A stretch of 36,868 nucleotides of DNA, taken from Streptomyces sp. ISL-66 (GTDB lineage Bacteria > Actinomycetota > Actinomycetes > Streptomycetales > Streptomycetaceae). Below, piece by piece: positions 15,431 to 24,236 of this stretch. Location of the stretch: NCBI RefSeq assembly GCF_018614135.1, contig NZ_JAGGOW010000238.1:1-36868 (forward strand), in the 5' to 3' direction. Position 1 is the first letter of the stretch; every line of letters starts with the position of its first letter. The position numbers were made by a program, and so were the translations under genes. The notes under the pieces are model-generated. The model had not been told where the DNA came from, did not search any database, and was given only the letters and a program-made list of their open reading frames with translations.

Positions 15431-15865
15431 ATGTTGATGCGCACTGACCCGTTCCGTGAGATGGACCGGATCGTCCAGCAGCTCTCGGGTGCGTCGGGTA
15501 CGTGGTCGCAGCCGTCCGTGATGCCGATGGACGCCTACCGCGAGGGCGACGAGTACGTGATCGCCTTCGACCTCCCGGGGGTGAGCACCGAGGCGATCGA
15601 CATCGACGTCGAGCGGAACATGTTGCGCGTGAAGGCCGAGCGCCGGCCCAACTCGAACAAGGACATCGTGCAGATGGAACTCTCCGAGCGGCCCCTCGGT
15701 GTCTTCTCTCGCCAGATCGTCCTGGCGGACACCCTGGACACCGAGCGCATCCAGGCCGACTACGACGCGGGTGTCCTGACCCTGCGGATCCCGATCGCCG
15801 AGCGCGCCAAGCCCCGCAAGATCAGCATCGGCGGCGAGTCCGACCGCAAGCAGATCTCCGGCTGA
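15431..15865 (+). CDS. hsp18: Small heat-shock protein Hsp18 (Hsp20/alpha-crystallin family)
   Basis: The 144-residue protein is a cytoplasmic ATP-independent holdase of the alpha-crystallin family that keeps unfolding proteins soluble during heat stress. The alpha-crystallin domain runs from about residue 35 (MPMDAYREGDEYVIAFDLPGV) to 130, with the conserved DYDAGVLTLRIPI motif (the A-x-x-x-G-V-L region) and a short C-terminal tail. The start at ATG 15431 has GGAGG at 15417-15421; ATG 15437 two codons later is an alternative. It is divergent from rheA and controlled by the operator over its promoter. Two DUF2267 genes follow in the same direction; a hairpin after the stop may separate them. 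Confidence 0.95.
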   Translation: MLMRTDPFREMDRIVQQLSGASGTWSQPSVMPMDAYREGDEYVIAFDLPGVSTEAIDIDVERNMLRVKAERRPNSNKDIVQMELSERPLGVFSRQIVLADTLDTERIQADYDAGVLTLRIPIAERAKPRKISIGGESDRKQISG

Positions 15866-15886
15866 TCCCTGCCGCACCAGCCGGTC

Positions 15887-15933
15887 GCGGAGGGCGGGAA
15901 GAGCCGATCTCCCCCCGGCATCCCGTCCTCCGC
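15887..15933 (+). terminator. Possible terminator after hsp18
   Basis: Arms GCGGAGGGCGGGA (15887-15899) and TCCCGTCCTCCGC (15921-15933) pair over 13 bases with one G-T wobble around a 21-base loop. The long loop makes this less certain; it may permit some readthrough into the DUF2267 genes. Confidence 0.4.
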
Positions 15934-15970
15934 GCCTCCTTGACCCCTCACCCCTCCCGGAGGCGACGTG

Positions 15971-16366
15971 ATGTCGATGCGTAGGGAGTCGTTCCTGGCC
16001 CACGTCCAGGAGCGCGGCAAGTACGAAACCGCGGAAGAGGCCGAACGGGCGGTCCGCGTCGTCCTGGCCCTGCTGGGCGCGCATCTGGTGGGAACCGTGC
16101 GGGCCGAGCTCGCCGCGCGGCTTCCCGAGACGTACGCCCTGATCCTTCTCAACCCCCTGCAGGCCGCGGAACCACTCTCACCCGAGCGGTTCGTCCGTGC
16201 CGTCGCGGCCTGGATCGAGGGAGCCACCGAGACGACGGCACTGTGGGACATCGGCGCGGTCCTCTCCACGGCGGCCGCCGCCGCGGGCGTCAGCCTCACC
16301 CGAGAGATCCTGCTCCAGCTCCCCGACGGATACGACCTTCTTTTCGGCCCACCCCAGCCGACCTGA
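15971..16366 (+). CDS. DUF2267 protein (first of a tandem pair)
   Basis: The 131-residue protein is a DUF2267 member, a small all-helical domain of unknown biochemical role that is common beside stress genes in actinobacteria. Typical features are the FLAHVQERGKYETAEEAERA opening, the long helix with RVVLALLGAHL, the AELAARLPETYALIL segment and the closing RLPDGYDLLFG-like ending (here QLPDGYDLLFG). GGAGG at 15958-15962 suits ATG 15971 better than GTG 15968. The second DUF2267 gene starts 50 bases downstream. Both follow hsp18, which suggests a stress function; that is inference. Confidence 0.85.
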   Translation: MSMRRESFLAHVQERGKYETAEEAERAVRVVLALLGAHLVGTVRAELAARLPETYALILLNPLQAAEPLSPERFVRAVAAWIEGATETTALWDIGAVLSTAAAAAGVSLTREILLQLPDGYDLLFGPPQPT

Positions 16367-16416
16367 CCACCACCGGCCGAAGGCCGGATGCTTCGCAGAG
16401 AAAGGCAAGCGCAGCC

Positions 16417-16860
16417 ATGTATGACCAGCCTCGAGCGAACCCGTCCCAGACGGTCATGACGTTCGACCAGATGCTGGAACGCGTGCGCCACGAGGGCGCC
16501 TACCCCACCCGCGAACGCGCCGCGGCAGCCGTCCACAACGTCCTGGCCGCCCTCGGCCGCCAGCTCACCGGCGACGAACGCGTCGACCTCGCCCAGTGCC
16601 TCCCCGTCGAAGCCGCCCTCACCCTGACCGCCCAGATCCCCGACACCGAACACCTCACCGGCTGGGGCTTCGTCAAGGACCTGGCCGCACGGACCGGGGC
16701 GCCCCCCGCCACCGCCCGATGGGACACCGGCGCCGTACTCGCCGTCGTCACCCGCCTCGCCGGCCCCGACCTCCTCGCCCGGATCCTGCGCCGGCTCCCC
16801 GGCGGCTACGCCCTCCTCTTCGGCCAGGCAGAACTCAGCCAGCCCCAGCCCGCCGCCTGA
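16417..16860 (+). CDS. DUF2267 protein (second of a tandem pair)
   Basis: The 147-residue product shares the plan of its upstream neighbour: MLERVRHEGAYPTRERAAA, the helix VHNVLAALGRQLTGDERVDL, an AQCLPVEAALTLTAQIP segment, TARWDTGAVLAVV, and the ending RRLPGGYALLFGQ. The two are clearly paralogues but differ at most positions, so the duplication is not recent. AGAAAGGCAAG precedes ATG 16417 by about eleven bases. It has a 15-residue N-terminal extension and a Gln/Pro-rich tail. No enzyme motif is visible. Confidence 0.85.
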   Translation: MYDQPRANPSQTVMTFDQMLERVRHEGAYPTRERAAAAVHNVLAALGRQLTGDERVDLAQCLPVEAALTLTAQIPDTEHLTGWGFVKDLAARTGAPPATARWDTGAVLAVVTRLAGPDLLARILRRLPGGYALLFGQAELSQPQPAA

Positions 16861-17049
16861 TCCCGACCCTGGGGGCCGTGGAACCCTCGCGGAGTCCGCG
16901 GGCCCCCAGGTCCGCCGCTGGAACGGGGGCCGGGGATGCGCCTGAACACCGAGCCGCGCTGCTCCGGTGGCGGTCTCGGGCGCGCCACCAGACTCGACGC
17001 GGGCGTTACGGGTGCGTTATGGGCGGCGGTGCCTGGGCAGGCGCTAGGC

Positions 17050-18597
17050 ATGAAACGTCTTTCCGAGCCCGGGCGCTCGTACTGGCTGCAGTCGGCCGAC
17101 CTTCCCGCCTTTCCGCCGCTCATGGACTCCGCCGAAGCGGACGTGGCAGTCATCGGGGGTGGGATCGCGGGCCTGAGCTCAGCATGGGAGCTCACCCGCG
17201 CGGGCCTGAGCGTCATCGTGTTGGAAGCGGACCGGCTCGCCGCGGGGGTGACGGGCCACACCACCGGGAAACTCACTGCCCTGCACACCAGCATTTACGG
17301 CAAGCTGCGCTCCGAACACGGAGAAGATGCGGCCCGGGTCTATGCCGGCTCCCAGAGCGCGGCGATGGGCCACGTCATCGAGGTGGCGGCGGAGCTGGGC
17401 ATCGACTGCGACCTCGAACGCCGGCCCGCCTTCACCTACTGCGAGGAGGACGAAGGAGTCGAAGGTCTGCGGGATGAGGCCGAGGCCGCCCGGGCGGCGG
17501 GCCTCGACGCGTCCTTCGTCACCGAGACCGACCTGCCGTACGCGGTGGCGGGAGCCGTGAGGGTCGAGGACCAGGCACAGTTCCATCCCCTGAAGTACCT
17601 CCGGGGACTCGTCGTCGACCTCGTCGCGGACGGGGGACGGGTCCATGAGCTGACCCGTATCACCGGGATGGACGCGGGTGAGCCGTGCCGGCTCAGCACT
17701 GCCTCCGGCGCCACCGTGACCGCCCGCCACGTGGTCGTGGCCACGCACCACCCCGTCTTCGACCACGCTCTGCTGGCCACCCGCCTGACCCAGCACCGCG
17801 ATCTCGTCATCGCCGGGTCGCTGCCTCCCGAGCGGGACCCAGGCGGCATGTACATCACCACGGAAGGCGGCAAGCGGTCCGTACGCACCGCCCCGGACGG
17901 ACACGGCGGCAGACTCCTGATCATCACGGGGGAGGCGTTCACCCCCGGCAGCGGAGCGGACACCGAGGCAGGCTACGCACGTCTCCAGGACTGGGCGAAC
18001 GAGCGGTTCCCCGGCGTCACCATGACCCACCGGTGGGCGGCCCAGGACAACAGCGCCACCGATTCGGTGCCCCTCATCGGCCCGATGCGTCGGAACGGCG
18101 AGAACGTCTACGTGGCCTCCGGCTTCGCGGGCTGGGGAATGACCGGCGGAGTCCTCGCCGGTCAGCTGCTCGCCTCCCTGATCACGAAAACCGCGCGTCC
18201 GTCGTGGGCGGAACTCTATGACCCGCACCGCCTCGGGCCCGCCCTGGGCTCGGCACCCGAGTTCCTCAAAGCGCAATGGGACGTCGGAAAGCACTTCGTG
18301 AAGGACCGGCTCGAATCGTTCGGTGACGGCTCCAACGGCCCCGTCAGCTCCTTGGCCGCCGGCGAGGGAACCGTGGTCCGGGCAGACGGCCGACCATGCG
18401 CCGTCCACCGTGACGACCAGGGCAACCTGCACGCCGTCTCAGCTGTCTGCACCCACCTCGGCTGCCTCGTCGCGTTCAACAACGCCGAACGTACGTGGGA
18501 ATGCCCCTGCCACGGCTCCCGCTTCGGCATCGACGGGGAGATCCTCCAGGGCCCGGCCTTGCATCCGCTGGAGCGGCGGGACCCCGGGGACCTCTGA
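17050..18597 (+). CDS. FAD-dependent oxidoreductase with C-terminal Rieske [2Fe-2S] domain
   Basis: The 515-residue cytoplasmic protein joins a DAO/GlcD-like FAD oxidoreductase to a Rieske iron-sulfur domain. The FAD-binding fingerprint VIGGGIAGLSS starts at residue 34, followed by the adenine-ribose Glu at the end of strand 2 (VIVLEAD). A second FAD-contacting segment is near 375 (YVASGFAGWGMTGG). At the C-terminus CTHLGC and CPCHGS supply the two Cys-His pairs of the Rieske cluster (about residues 470-495). The fusion is a known actinobacterial and bacillus type whose electron acceptor and substrate are unassigned. ATG 17050 gives the normal start ahead of the flavin fold; ATG/GTG codons farther upstream would add low-complexity sequence. 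An SRPBCC gene follows after 118 bases. Confidence 0.9.
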   Translation: MKRLSEPGRSYWLQSADLPAFPPLMDSAEADVAVIGGGIAGLSSAWELTRAGLSVIVLEADRLAAGVTGHTTGKLTALHTSIYGKLRSEHGEDAARVYAGSQSAAMGHVIEVAAELGIDCDLERRPAFTYCEEDEGVEGLRDEAEAARAAGLDASFVTETDLPYAVAGAVRVEDQAQFHPLKYLRGLVVDLVADGGRVHELTRITGMDAGEPCRLSTASGATVTARHVVVATHHPVFDHALLATRLTQHRDLVIAGSLPPERDPGGMYITTEGGKRSVRTAPDGHGGRLLIITGEAFTPGSGADTEAGYARLQDWANERFPGVTMTHRWAAQDNSATDSVPLIGPMRRNGENVYVASGFAGWGMTGGVLAGQLLASLITKTARPSWAELYDPHRLGPALGSAPEFLKAQWDVGKHFVKDRLESFGDGSNGPVSSLAAGEGTVVRADGRPCAVHRDDQGNLHAVSAVCTHLGCLVAFNNAERTWECPCHGSRFGIDGEILQGPALHPLERRDPGDL

Positions 18598-18715
18598 CCC
18601 TGTCCGGCGGCCTGCGGCGCCGCTGATGCCGCGCCGATGCCGCCCCGAACGGGATATGAGGCGAAATTCCGGGCAGTCGGACCAGGGACTACTACCTCCG
18701 GACCGGGGAGGAACG

Positions 18716-19171
18716 ATGGCCGTACGAAACCGACTGATCCACGCCACGCCGCGCGAGGTGTGGGCGGTCCTCACCGATGGCTCCCGCTATGCCGACTGGG
18801 TGGTCGGCACGAGCGAATCACGCGTGGCCAGGGGCCAGTGGCCCGAGGTCGGCTCCGCGCTCGAGTACACCGTCCGCATCGGACCGTGGACGGGATCCGG
18901 CACCACCGTGGTCCGGCACGTGAAAGCCGCGTCCGAACTCGAGCTGGAGGTCGACAGCGGCCCGCTCGGTACGGCCCGGGTCGCCATCGAGATCCGCCCC
19001 TGGGGCGAGCAATCCTTGGTCATCGTGGACGAACACCCGCTGCGCGGGATCGGCGGCACCCTGCACAACGCCGCGCTCGACACCCTGATCCAGGTACGCC
19101 ACCGCGACATGCTCGGGCGACTCGCGAAGGTGGTCGAAGAGTCCGCCGACCGGCAGCGTCAATCGGTCTGA
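18716..19171 (+). CDS. SRPBCC (START/Bet v1-like) family protein
   Basis: The 151-residue protein has the features of the polyketide-cyclase/SRPBCC ligand-binding fold: the N-terminal strand then IHATPREVWAVLTDGSRYADWVVG, a Gly-rich middle with IGPWTGSGTTVV, the strand ELEVDSGPLGTARVAIEI, and a long C-terminal helix ALDTLIQVRHRDMLGRLAKVVEE. Such folds bind small hydrophobic molecules. The ATG at 18716 has GGGGAGGA just upstream. It lies between the FAD-Rieske gene and the catalase gene, all in one direction, but each has its own spacer. The ligand is unknown. Confidence 0.8.
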   Translation: MAVRNRLIHATPREVWAVLTDGSRYADWVVGTSESRVARGQWPEVGSALEYTVRIGPWTGSGTTVVRHVKAASELELEVDSGPLGTARVAIEIRPWGEQSLVIVDEHPLRGIGGTLHNAALDTLIQVRHRDMLGRLAKVVEESADRQRQSV

Positions 19172-19364
19172 GCGCGGTGACGTAGCGCGGGGAACAGCCG
19201 CGACCGGTGTACGGGTCGCGGCGGCGGCGGTGCACGCGGCGGCCGGCCGGGGCTCGTCGTGCCATGGCGTGGCACGGCGAGCCGGCGACTCCCGCCGCCC
19301 TATATGTTCATATTTAGAAGGTTTTCTTTGGTCACCCCGTGACGTAAGGAAAAGAGGAACAACG

Positions 19365-21632
19365 TTGAACGAGCAGAATCCCATCAAGGCCGCGGCGGAG
19401 AAGGTCACCGATGCGCTGCGCAGCGACGACGGTGCGCAGGACGGCGTCCCCGGCAAGCCGGGACCCGTTTCGCCACAGGTGGCGGAACCGACCACGCCGA
19501 CGGAACCCCTTCCGCCCAAGGCGGACCAACGCGGCCCCGAAACCGTCAGCCCCACCGGTCAGCCCACCGGCGCGCAGCAGGCCCGGATGGCTCAGAGCGG
19601 CCCGCATCTGACCACCGCGCAGGGTGCCCGGCTCCCCGACACCGACCACTCGCTCAAGGCCGGACCGCGCGGTCCTGTACTGCTGCAGGACCACCACCTG
19701 CGCGAGAAGATCATGCACTTCGATCACGAGCGCATCCCGGAACGGGTCGTGCACGCCCGGGGCGCGGCCGCCCACGGCACCTTCCAGGCGTACGGCACCG
19801 CCGCCGGAGTGACCAAGGCCGCGTTCCTGGCCAAGGACGCGGAAACGCCGGTGTTCGTGCGCTTCTCCACCGTGCTGGGCTCCCGCGGCTCCGCCGACAC
19901 TGTGCGCGACACTCGGGGCTTCGCGACGAAGTTCTACACCGAAGAGGGAATCTTCGACCTGGTGGGCAACAACATCCCGGTCTTCTTCATCCAGGACGCC
20001 ATCAAATTCCCCGACGTCATCCACGCCGGCAAGCCCCACCCGGACCGGGAGATCCCGCAAGCCCAGAGCGCCCACGACACCTTCTGGGACTTCGTCACCC
20101 TGCACACCGAGGCCACCCACCACACGCTGTGGAACATGTCCGACCGCGGCATCCCCCGCTCCTACCGGACCATGGAGGGTTTCGGCGTCCACACCTTCCG
20201 CCTCGTCAACGCGGAGGGCGCCACCACGCTCGTGAAGTTCCACTGGAAGCCCAAGCTCGGGGTGCACTCCCTGGTCTGGGAAGAGGCCCAGATCGCGGGC
20301 GGCGTGGACCCCGACTTCCATCGGCGGGACCTCGCGGACGCCATCGAGGCCGGCGCGTTCCCGCAGTGGGAGCTGGGCATCCAGACATTCCCCGACACCG
20401 CGGAGCAGACCTTCGCGGGCATCGACCTCCTCGACCCGACGAAGATCGTTCCCGAAGAGCTGGCGCCGGTCCAGCCGATCGGCCTGCTGACCCTGAACGC
20501 CAACCCGTCGAACTACTTCGCCGAGACCGAACAGGTCGCCTTCCACGTCGGCCACCTCGTTCCCGGCATCGACGTCACCGACGACCCGCTCCTCCAAGGG
20601 CGGCTCTTCTCCTACCTCGACACCCAGCTCACCCGCCTCGGCGGACCCAACTTCGGGCAGCTCCCGATCAACCGGACGCACGCCCCGGTCAACGACATGC
20701 TGCGCGACGGCATGCACCAGACCGCCGTGCACCGGGGCGTGGCCCCCTACCGGCCCAACAGCCTCGACGGAGGATGCCCCTTCGTCGCCGGCGCGGACAC
20801 CGGGGCGTTCATCGAGGCACCCGCACCCGTGGCCGAGAGCAGGAAGGTGCGGGAGGCGCCGGCCTCCTTCGACGATCACTTCAGCCAGCCCCGGCTGTTC
20901 TGGCTCAGCATGACCCCGCCCGAGCGGGAGCACATCATCGCCGCCTACACCTTCGAACTCGGCAAGTGCTACGAGCAGGCGATCAAGGAACGCGCGCTGC
21001 ACGTACTCGCCAACATCGACCCGCGGCTCTGCGAACAGGTCGCCGCGGGGCTCGGTCTGCCCGCGCCCGCCGCCGGCCGGCTCGAAGATCCCGAGCCCAG
21101 CCCCGCCCTCTCCCAGCTCGGGCACACCTGGCCGCTCGACGGCCGAGTCATCGGCATCGTCGCCGACGAGGCCGCGGACCTGGACGGCGTCAGGTCCGTA
21201 CGCCAGGCAGTACTGGACGCGGGCATGGTCCCCCTCGTCATCGCCCCGACAGGCGGCACGATCGACGCCGACGGCGACCCGTTGACCGTCCAGCGCACCT
21301 TCGCCACCGCCCGATCCATCGAATTCGACGCGATCCTCCTGGCCGGCGCGCCGGCCACCGGCGCCGACGCCTACGGCGCACGCGATGCCAAGGCCGGCGA
21401 CGCACGGTCTTCCGCTACGGATCCCAGGGTGGCGCTGCTCCTGAACGAAGCCTTCCGTCACGGAAAGGCGATCGGCGGCTGGGCGGGTGCCGAGGCGGTC
21501 CTGGCCGCCGCAGGCGTCCCCGCCGACGCGCCCGGCGTCGTCCAGGGCGACTCGGGCACCACCACGCTGGAGAAGATCAGCCAACTGCTGGGCGCACACC
21601 GCGTCTGGGAACGCTTCCCCACCACGGTCTGA
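19365..21632 (+). CDS. katE: Large-subunit heme catalase (HPII/KatE type)
   Basis: The 755-residue enzyme splits hydrogen peroxide into water and oxygen in the cytoplasm. It has the long HPII plan: an N-terminal extension, the catalase barrel and a C-terminal flavodoxin/GATase-like domain. The distal His is in ERVVHARGAAAHGTF, the distal Asn in VGNNIPVFFIQD, and the proximal Tyr in RLFSYLDTQLTRLG. The C-terminal domain begins near residue 600 (GRVIGIVADEAADLDGV). A TTG codon at 19365, nine bases after AAAGAGGAA, is the only start with a ribosome site that gives the family length of about 750. The leader has an AT-rich stretch (19300-19330). It ends at a perfect 14-bp hairpin. In streptomycetes such catalases respond to osmotic or stationary-phase stress; control here is not visible. 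Confidence 0.95.
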   Translation: MNEQNPIKAAAEKVTDALRSDDGAQDGVPGKPGPVSPQVAEPTTPTEPLPPKADQRGPETVSPTGQPTGAQQARMAQSGPHLTTAQGARLPDTDHSLKAGPRGPVLLQDHHLREKIMHFDHERIPERVVHARGAAAHGTFQAYGTAAGVTKAAFLAKDAETPVFVRFSTVLGSRGSADTVRDTRGFATKFYTEEGIFDLVGNNIPVFFIQDAIKFPDVIHAGKPHPDREIPQAQSAHDTFWDFVTLHTEATHHTLWNMSDRGIPRSYRTMEGFGVHTFRLVNAEGATTLVKFHWKPKLGVHSLVWEEAQIAGGVDPDFHRRDLADAIEAGAFPQWELGIQTFPDTAEQTFAGIDLLDPTKIVPEELAPVQPIGLLTLNANPSNYFAETEQVAFHVGHLVPGIDVTDDPLLQGRLFSYLDTQLTRLGGPNFGQLPINRTHAPVNDMLRDGMHQTAVHRGVAPYRPNSLDGGCPFVAGADTGAFIEAPAPVAESRKVREAPASFDDHFSQPRLFWLSMTPPEREHIIAAYTFELGKCYEQAIKERALHVLANIDPRLCEQVAAGLGLPAPAAGRLEDPEPSPALSQLGHTWPLDGRVIGIVADEAADLDGVRSVRQAVLDAGMVPLVIAPTGGTIDADGDPLTVQRTFATARSIEFDAILLAGAPATGADAYGARDAKAGDARSSATDPRVALLLNEAFRHGKAIGGWAGAEAVLAAAGVPADAPGVVQGDSGTTTLEKISQLLGAHRVWERFPTTV

Positions 21633-21646
21633 CAACGTGCGCCGTG

Positions 21647-21680
21647 CCTCAGCGCCGACGCGCCCTCGTCGGCGCTGAGG
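21647..21680 (+). terminator. Hairpin terminator of the catalase gene
   Basis: Perfect 14-base arms (21647-21660 and 21667-21680) enclose a 6-base loop, starting 14 bases after the catalase stop codon. It may also serve the aminotransferase gene on the other strand, which ends at 21807. Confidence 0.8.
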
Positions 21681-21806
21681 ACGCCCCGGCGTCACGCGGA
21701 ACCGCCCATGCGGCTCCAGCCGGTCCGCGGGTGAAGGCCGCGACCTTCTCGGGCCGCTGGCCGACGTACTCGCGCTTGACGGGAACTTCACCACAGTGAA
21801 GACCAA

Positions 21807-23030
21807 TCACCCACCGTGAGCACGGGTCGCGGACACGGGCACCCGGCCCTCGGCGAGGACACCGGCGATGCCCCGCGCGAGACAGGGGATCCGGTGCGCC
21901 GGGATCCCCGCGACGTTGAACCGCCCCGAGGCGGTCCCGTAGACGGCGAAGCGGCTGCGCAGTCCGTGCATCTGATCCGGTGTGAGCGGCAGCATCGAGA
22001 ACATCCCCTTCTGCCGTGCCAGGATGTCCGCCTGCGTGCCCCAGCCCAAGGCGCTCAAGTGCGCGCTCAGATCAGCCCTGTTGGCCGTGATCCGCCCCCG
22101 CATGGCATCCAGTTCGGCCCGCCAGGCGGCCCGCAGTCCGTCGTCCTCGAGAATGGCGGTCACCACCGCGGCGCCGTGCTCCGGCGGCATCGAATAGAGC
22201 GTCCGGGCGGCGTTCTGCAGTGCCGTCTCGGCGTGCCGCAGCGACTGGCGGGACGCGCCGAGCACCACGGCGCAGCCCGTTCGGTCGCTGTAGAGGCCGA
22301 AGTTCTTCGAGCAGCTGATGGCGAGGAGCATCTCCGGAACCCGCTCCGCGAGCATCCGCGTCGCCGCCAGGTCCGCTTCCAGGCCGTCGCCGAGCCCGTG
22401 GTAGGCGAGGTCGACGAACGGAACCCACCCCGCCCGGCCGGCGAGCTCGGCCAGCGCCTCCCAGGTCCCGGTGTCCGGATCGACTCCGGTGGGGTTGTGG
22501 CAGCACCCCTGGAGCAGTACGACGTCATCGCGGCCGGCGGCTCCCAGGTCACGCAGCATGCCCGCGGGGTCGGCCCGGCCGTGCCCGTCGATCCAGCGGT
22601 ACGTACGCACCTTCAGGCCGGCGGCCTCCAGGATGGGCTGGTGGTTGACGTAGGCGGGGTCGCTGATCCACACCGTCGTGCCCGGGCGGGTCCGGCAGAT
22701 CAGATCGGCCAGCAGCCGCAGCGCGCCGCTGCCCGCGACGGTCTGGACCGCCACGGCCCGGTCCGCCGCGCCGCCGGAGCCCAGGACCATCGACAGCATC
22801 GCGCGGTTGAAGGCGGTGTTGCCCGAGAGCCCGCGGTATTCCTTGGACTCGGAGCGCTCCGCCAGGCGTATCTCGGCCTCGCGGACGGCGGCCATGACCG
22901 GGGTGCCGCCCGTGTGGTCGCGGTAGACGCCGAGGACGAGGTTCAGGCGTTCGGCCCGGCCGTCGGCTTCGAACGCCGCGGTCAGGTCCCAGAGCGGGTC
23001 CACGGGCGGCGGGAGGAGGAGCTCAAGCAT
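21807..23030 (-). CDS. Aspartate/aromatic aminotransferase family enzyme (class I)
   Basis: The 407-residue enzyme is a PLP-dependent fold-type I aminotransferase of the Asp/Tyr (AspC/TyrB) subgroup. Seen features are LNLVLGVYRDHTGGTPV at the start, YRGLSGN, TVAGSGALRLLADLI for cofactor phosphate contacts, CCHNPTGVDP, the VDLAYHGLGDG cofactor Asp region and the Schiff-base Lys in SCSKNFGLYSDRTG. The late Arg that binds the substrate carboxylate is in GRFNVAGI. The gene overlaps the end of the EamA exporter gene by eight bases, with ATG 23030 inside its last codons, so the two are coupled. The neighbouring Lrp-type regulator and exporter suggest a job in handling one amino or keto acid; which one is unknown. 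Confidence 0.92.
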   Translation of the reverse strand: MLELLLPPPVDPLWDLTAAFEADGRAERLNLVLGVYRDHTGGTPVMAAVREAEIRLAERSESKEYRGLSGNTAFNRAMLSMVLGSGGAADRAVAVQTVAGSGALRLLADLICRTRPGTTVWISDPAYVNHQPILEAAGLKVRTYRWIDGHGRADPAGMLRDLGAAGRDDVVLLQGCCHNPTGVDPDTGTWEALAELAGRAGWVPFVDLAYHGLGDGLEADLAATRMLAERVPEMLLAISCSKNFGLYSDRTGCAVVLGASRQSLRHAETALQNAARTLYSMPPEHGAAVVTAILEDDGLRAAWRAELDAMRGRITANRADLSAHLSALGWGTQADILARQKGMFSMLPLTPDQMHGLRSRFAVYGTASGRFNVAGIPAHRIPCLARGIAGVLAEGRVPVSATRAHGG

Positions 23031-24081
23031 GTGCGGGACCCTTGGAGTGCGGATGGGCGTGGTGGCCGGCGTGGTGGCCGACGTGGGGACCGGTGGCGGG
23101 CCCGGATGAGCGCGGCCGGGAGCGCCGGTTGGCGAGTACGACGCCCGCGGTGATGAGGGGCACGCCGACGAGCACGCTGAGCGTCGGGGACTCGTCGAGC
23201 AGGGGGACGGCGAGCAGGACGACGGCGACGGGGCTGAGGCTCCCGATCACGGAGCTGCGTTCCGCGCCGAGCCTGCGGATGGCGAACGCGTACAGCAGCC
23301 CGGCGCACAGGCCGACCCCAAGCCCTTGTACCAGCAGGAACAGCAGGATGTCGGATCCGGCGGCGGACGCCAGGCCGGTGGGGAGCACGCCGGTCAGGAC
23401 CAGGAGCGCCATCGCCGCGAAGGAGGGCAGGCACAGCAGTCCGATCGATCCGACGGGGTCGAGGTCCACCTCCTTCAGGCCGACGGTGTAGAGGGCCCAC
23501 AGCCCGCTGGCGGCGAGGAGGATGCCGGCGCCGGCCAGTACGCCGGTGTCCAGCGGTACGACGTGGTGCCAGACGAGTGCGACCACGCCCACGGCTATCA
23601 GCGCGAGTCCGACCGCCTGCGTACCCCGGGGTGCGCCCCGGCCGCCGGCGACCATGAGCGCGCAGACGAAGAGCGGGACCATTCCCGGGATGAGCGAGCC
23701 GACGAACGCCGCCGAGGTCAGGGAGCCGCCGTACATCGCCGCGAGGAAGAACGGCAGACCCGCGCCGCAGATGATCTTGGCGGCGGTGGCCGGGCGCACC
23801 GCGGCGATGCGTCGGCGGCGCCGCCACAACGCGGGCGCGAGGACCAGGACCGGGACTCCGAAGCGCAGCAGGGCGGCGTCGGCGGGCCGCAGGGAGGAGG
23901 CGCTCAGGGCTCGGGCGCTGAGCGCGAAGGCCGCCCAGATGGCCACGGTCACCAGCAGCGCCGGCATCCCCAGCGCCTGGGGGGAGAGCCGGCCGAAGCC
24001 TGCTGCCCCGGTCCGCGGGGGGCTCGCGGCGGCCCCCTCCTGCGGGAGGCTCGTCGCGGGCCCGGTGTTCGTCGTGACCAA
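23023..24081 (-). CDS. EamA/DMT-family transporter
   Basis: The 352-residue membrane protein has about ten hydrophobic helices in two five-helix EamA repeats, typical of drug/metabolite exporters such as those for amino acids. The first repeat starts at MPALLVTVAIWAAFALSAR and the second at TGVLAGAGILLAASGLWALY. It ends with a His-rich cytosolic tail (HVGHHAGHHAHPH), which could bind metal or be incidental. The TTG at 24081 follows GGAGGA at good spacing, and no ATG lies near. The gene is first in the exporter-aminotransferase operon and divergent from the Lrp-type regulator; the 155-base spacer carries palindromes that could be the regulator's sites. Confidence 0.88.
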   Translation of the reverse strand: MVTTNTGPATSLPQEGAAASPPRTGAAGFGRLSPQALGMPALLVTVAIWAAFALSARALSASSLRPADAALLRFGVPVLVLAPALWRRRRRIAAVRPATAAKIICGAGLPFFLAAMYGGSLTSAAFVGSLIPGMVPLFVCALMVAGGRGAPRGTQAVGLALIAVGVVALVWHHVVPLDTGVLAGAGILLAASGLWALYTVGLKEVDLDPVGSIGLLCLPSFAAMALLVLTGVLPTGLASAAGSDILLFLLVQGLGVGLCAGLLYAFAIRRLGAERSSVIGSLSPVAVVLLAVPLLDESPTLSVLVGVPLITAGVVLANRRSRPRSSGPATGPHVGHHAGHHAHPHSKGPAHA

Positions 24082-24148
24082 GAGGTCCTCCAGCTCAGGG
24101 GCCGGATCCGGCCAGGGGCAACGCTAGGGCTTTGCGCGGGGCAGGCGA

Positions 24149-24177
24149 TTGCCAGTTCTGCCCTCCTGGCATATGTT
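24149..24177 (+). promoter_or_regulatory. Promoter of the Lrp-type regulator
   Basis: TTGCCA (24149-24154) and TATGTT (24172-24177) with 17 bases between them match vegetative promoter spacing and the TAnnnT rule. Both elements are covered or flanked by inverted repeats. Confidence 0.6.
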
Positions 24178-24193
24178 TGGGGCAGAATCTGCC
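24150..24193. promoter_or_regulatory. Candidate Lrp/AsnC operator palindromes
   Basis: Three interleaved inverted repeats lie in the divergent spacer: TGCCAG-N10-CTGGCA (24150-24171), TTCTGCCC-N16-GGGCAGAA (24156-24187) and GGCAGA-A-TCTGCC (24181-24193). They share the TCTGCC core, as expected for a dimeric regulator binding several sites around its own start and that of the exporter operon. The assignment to this regulator is inference. Confidence 0.55.
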
Positions 24194-24236
24194 AAAGGAT
24201 GACCGTGAAGCGGTCGCCGCCCGCCAAGGAGGCGCC

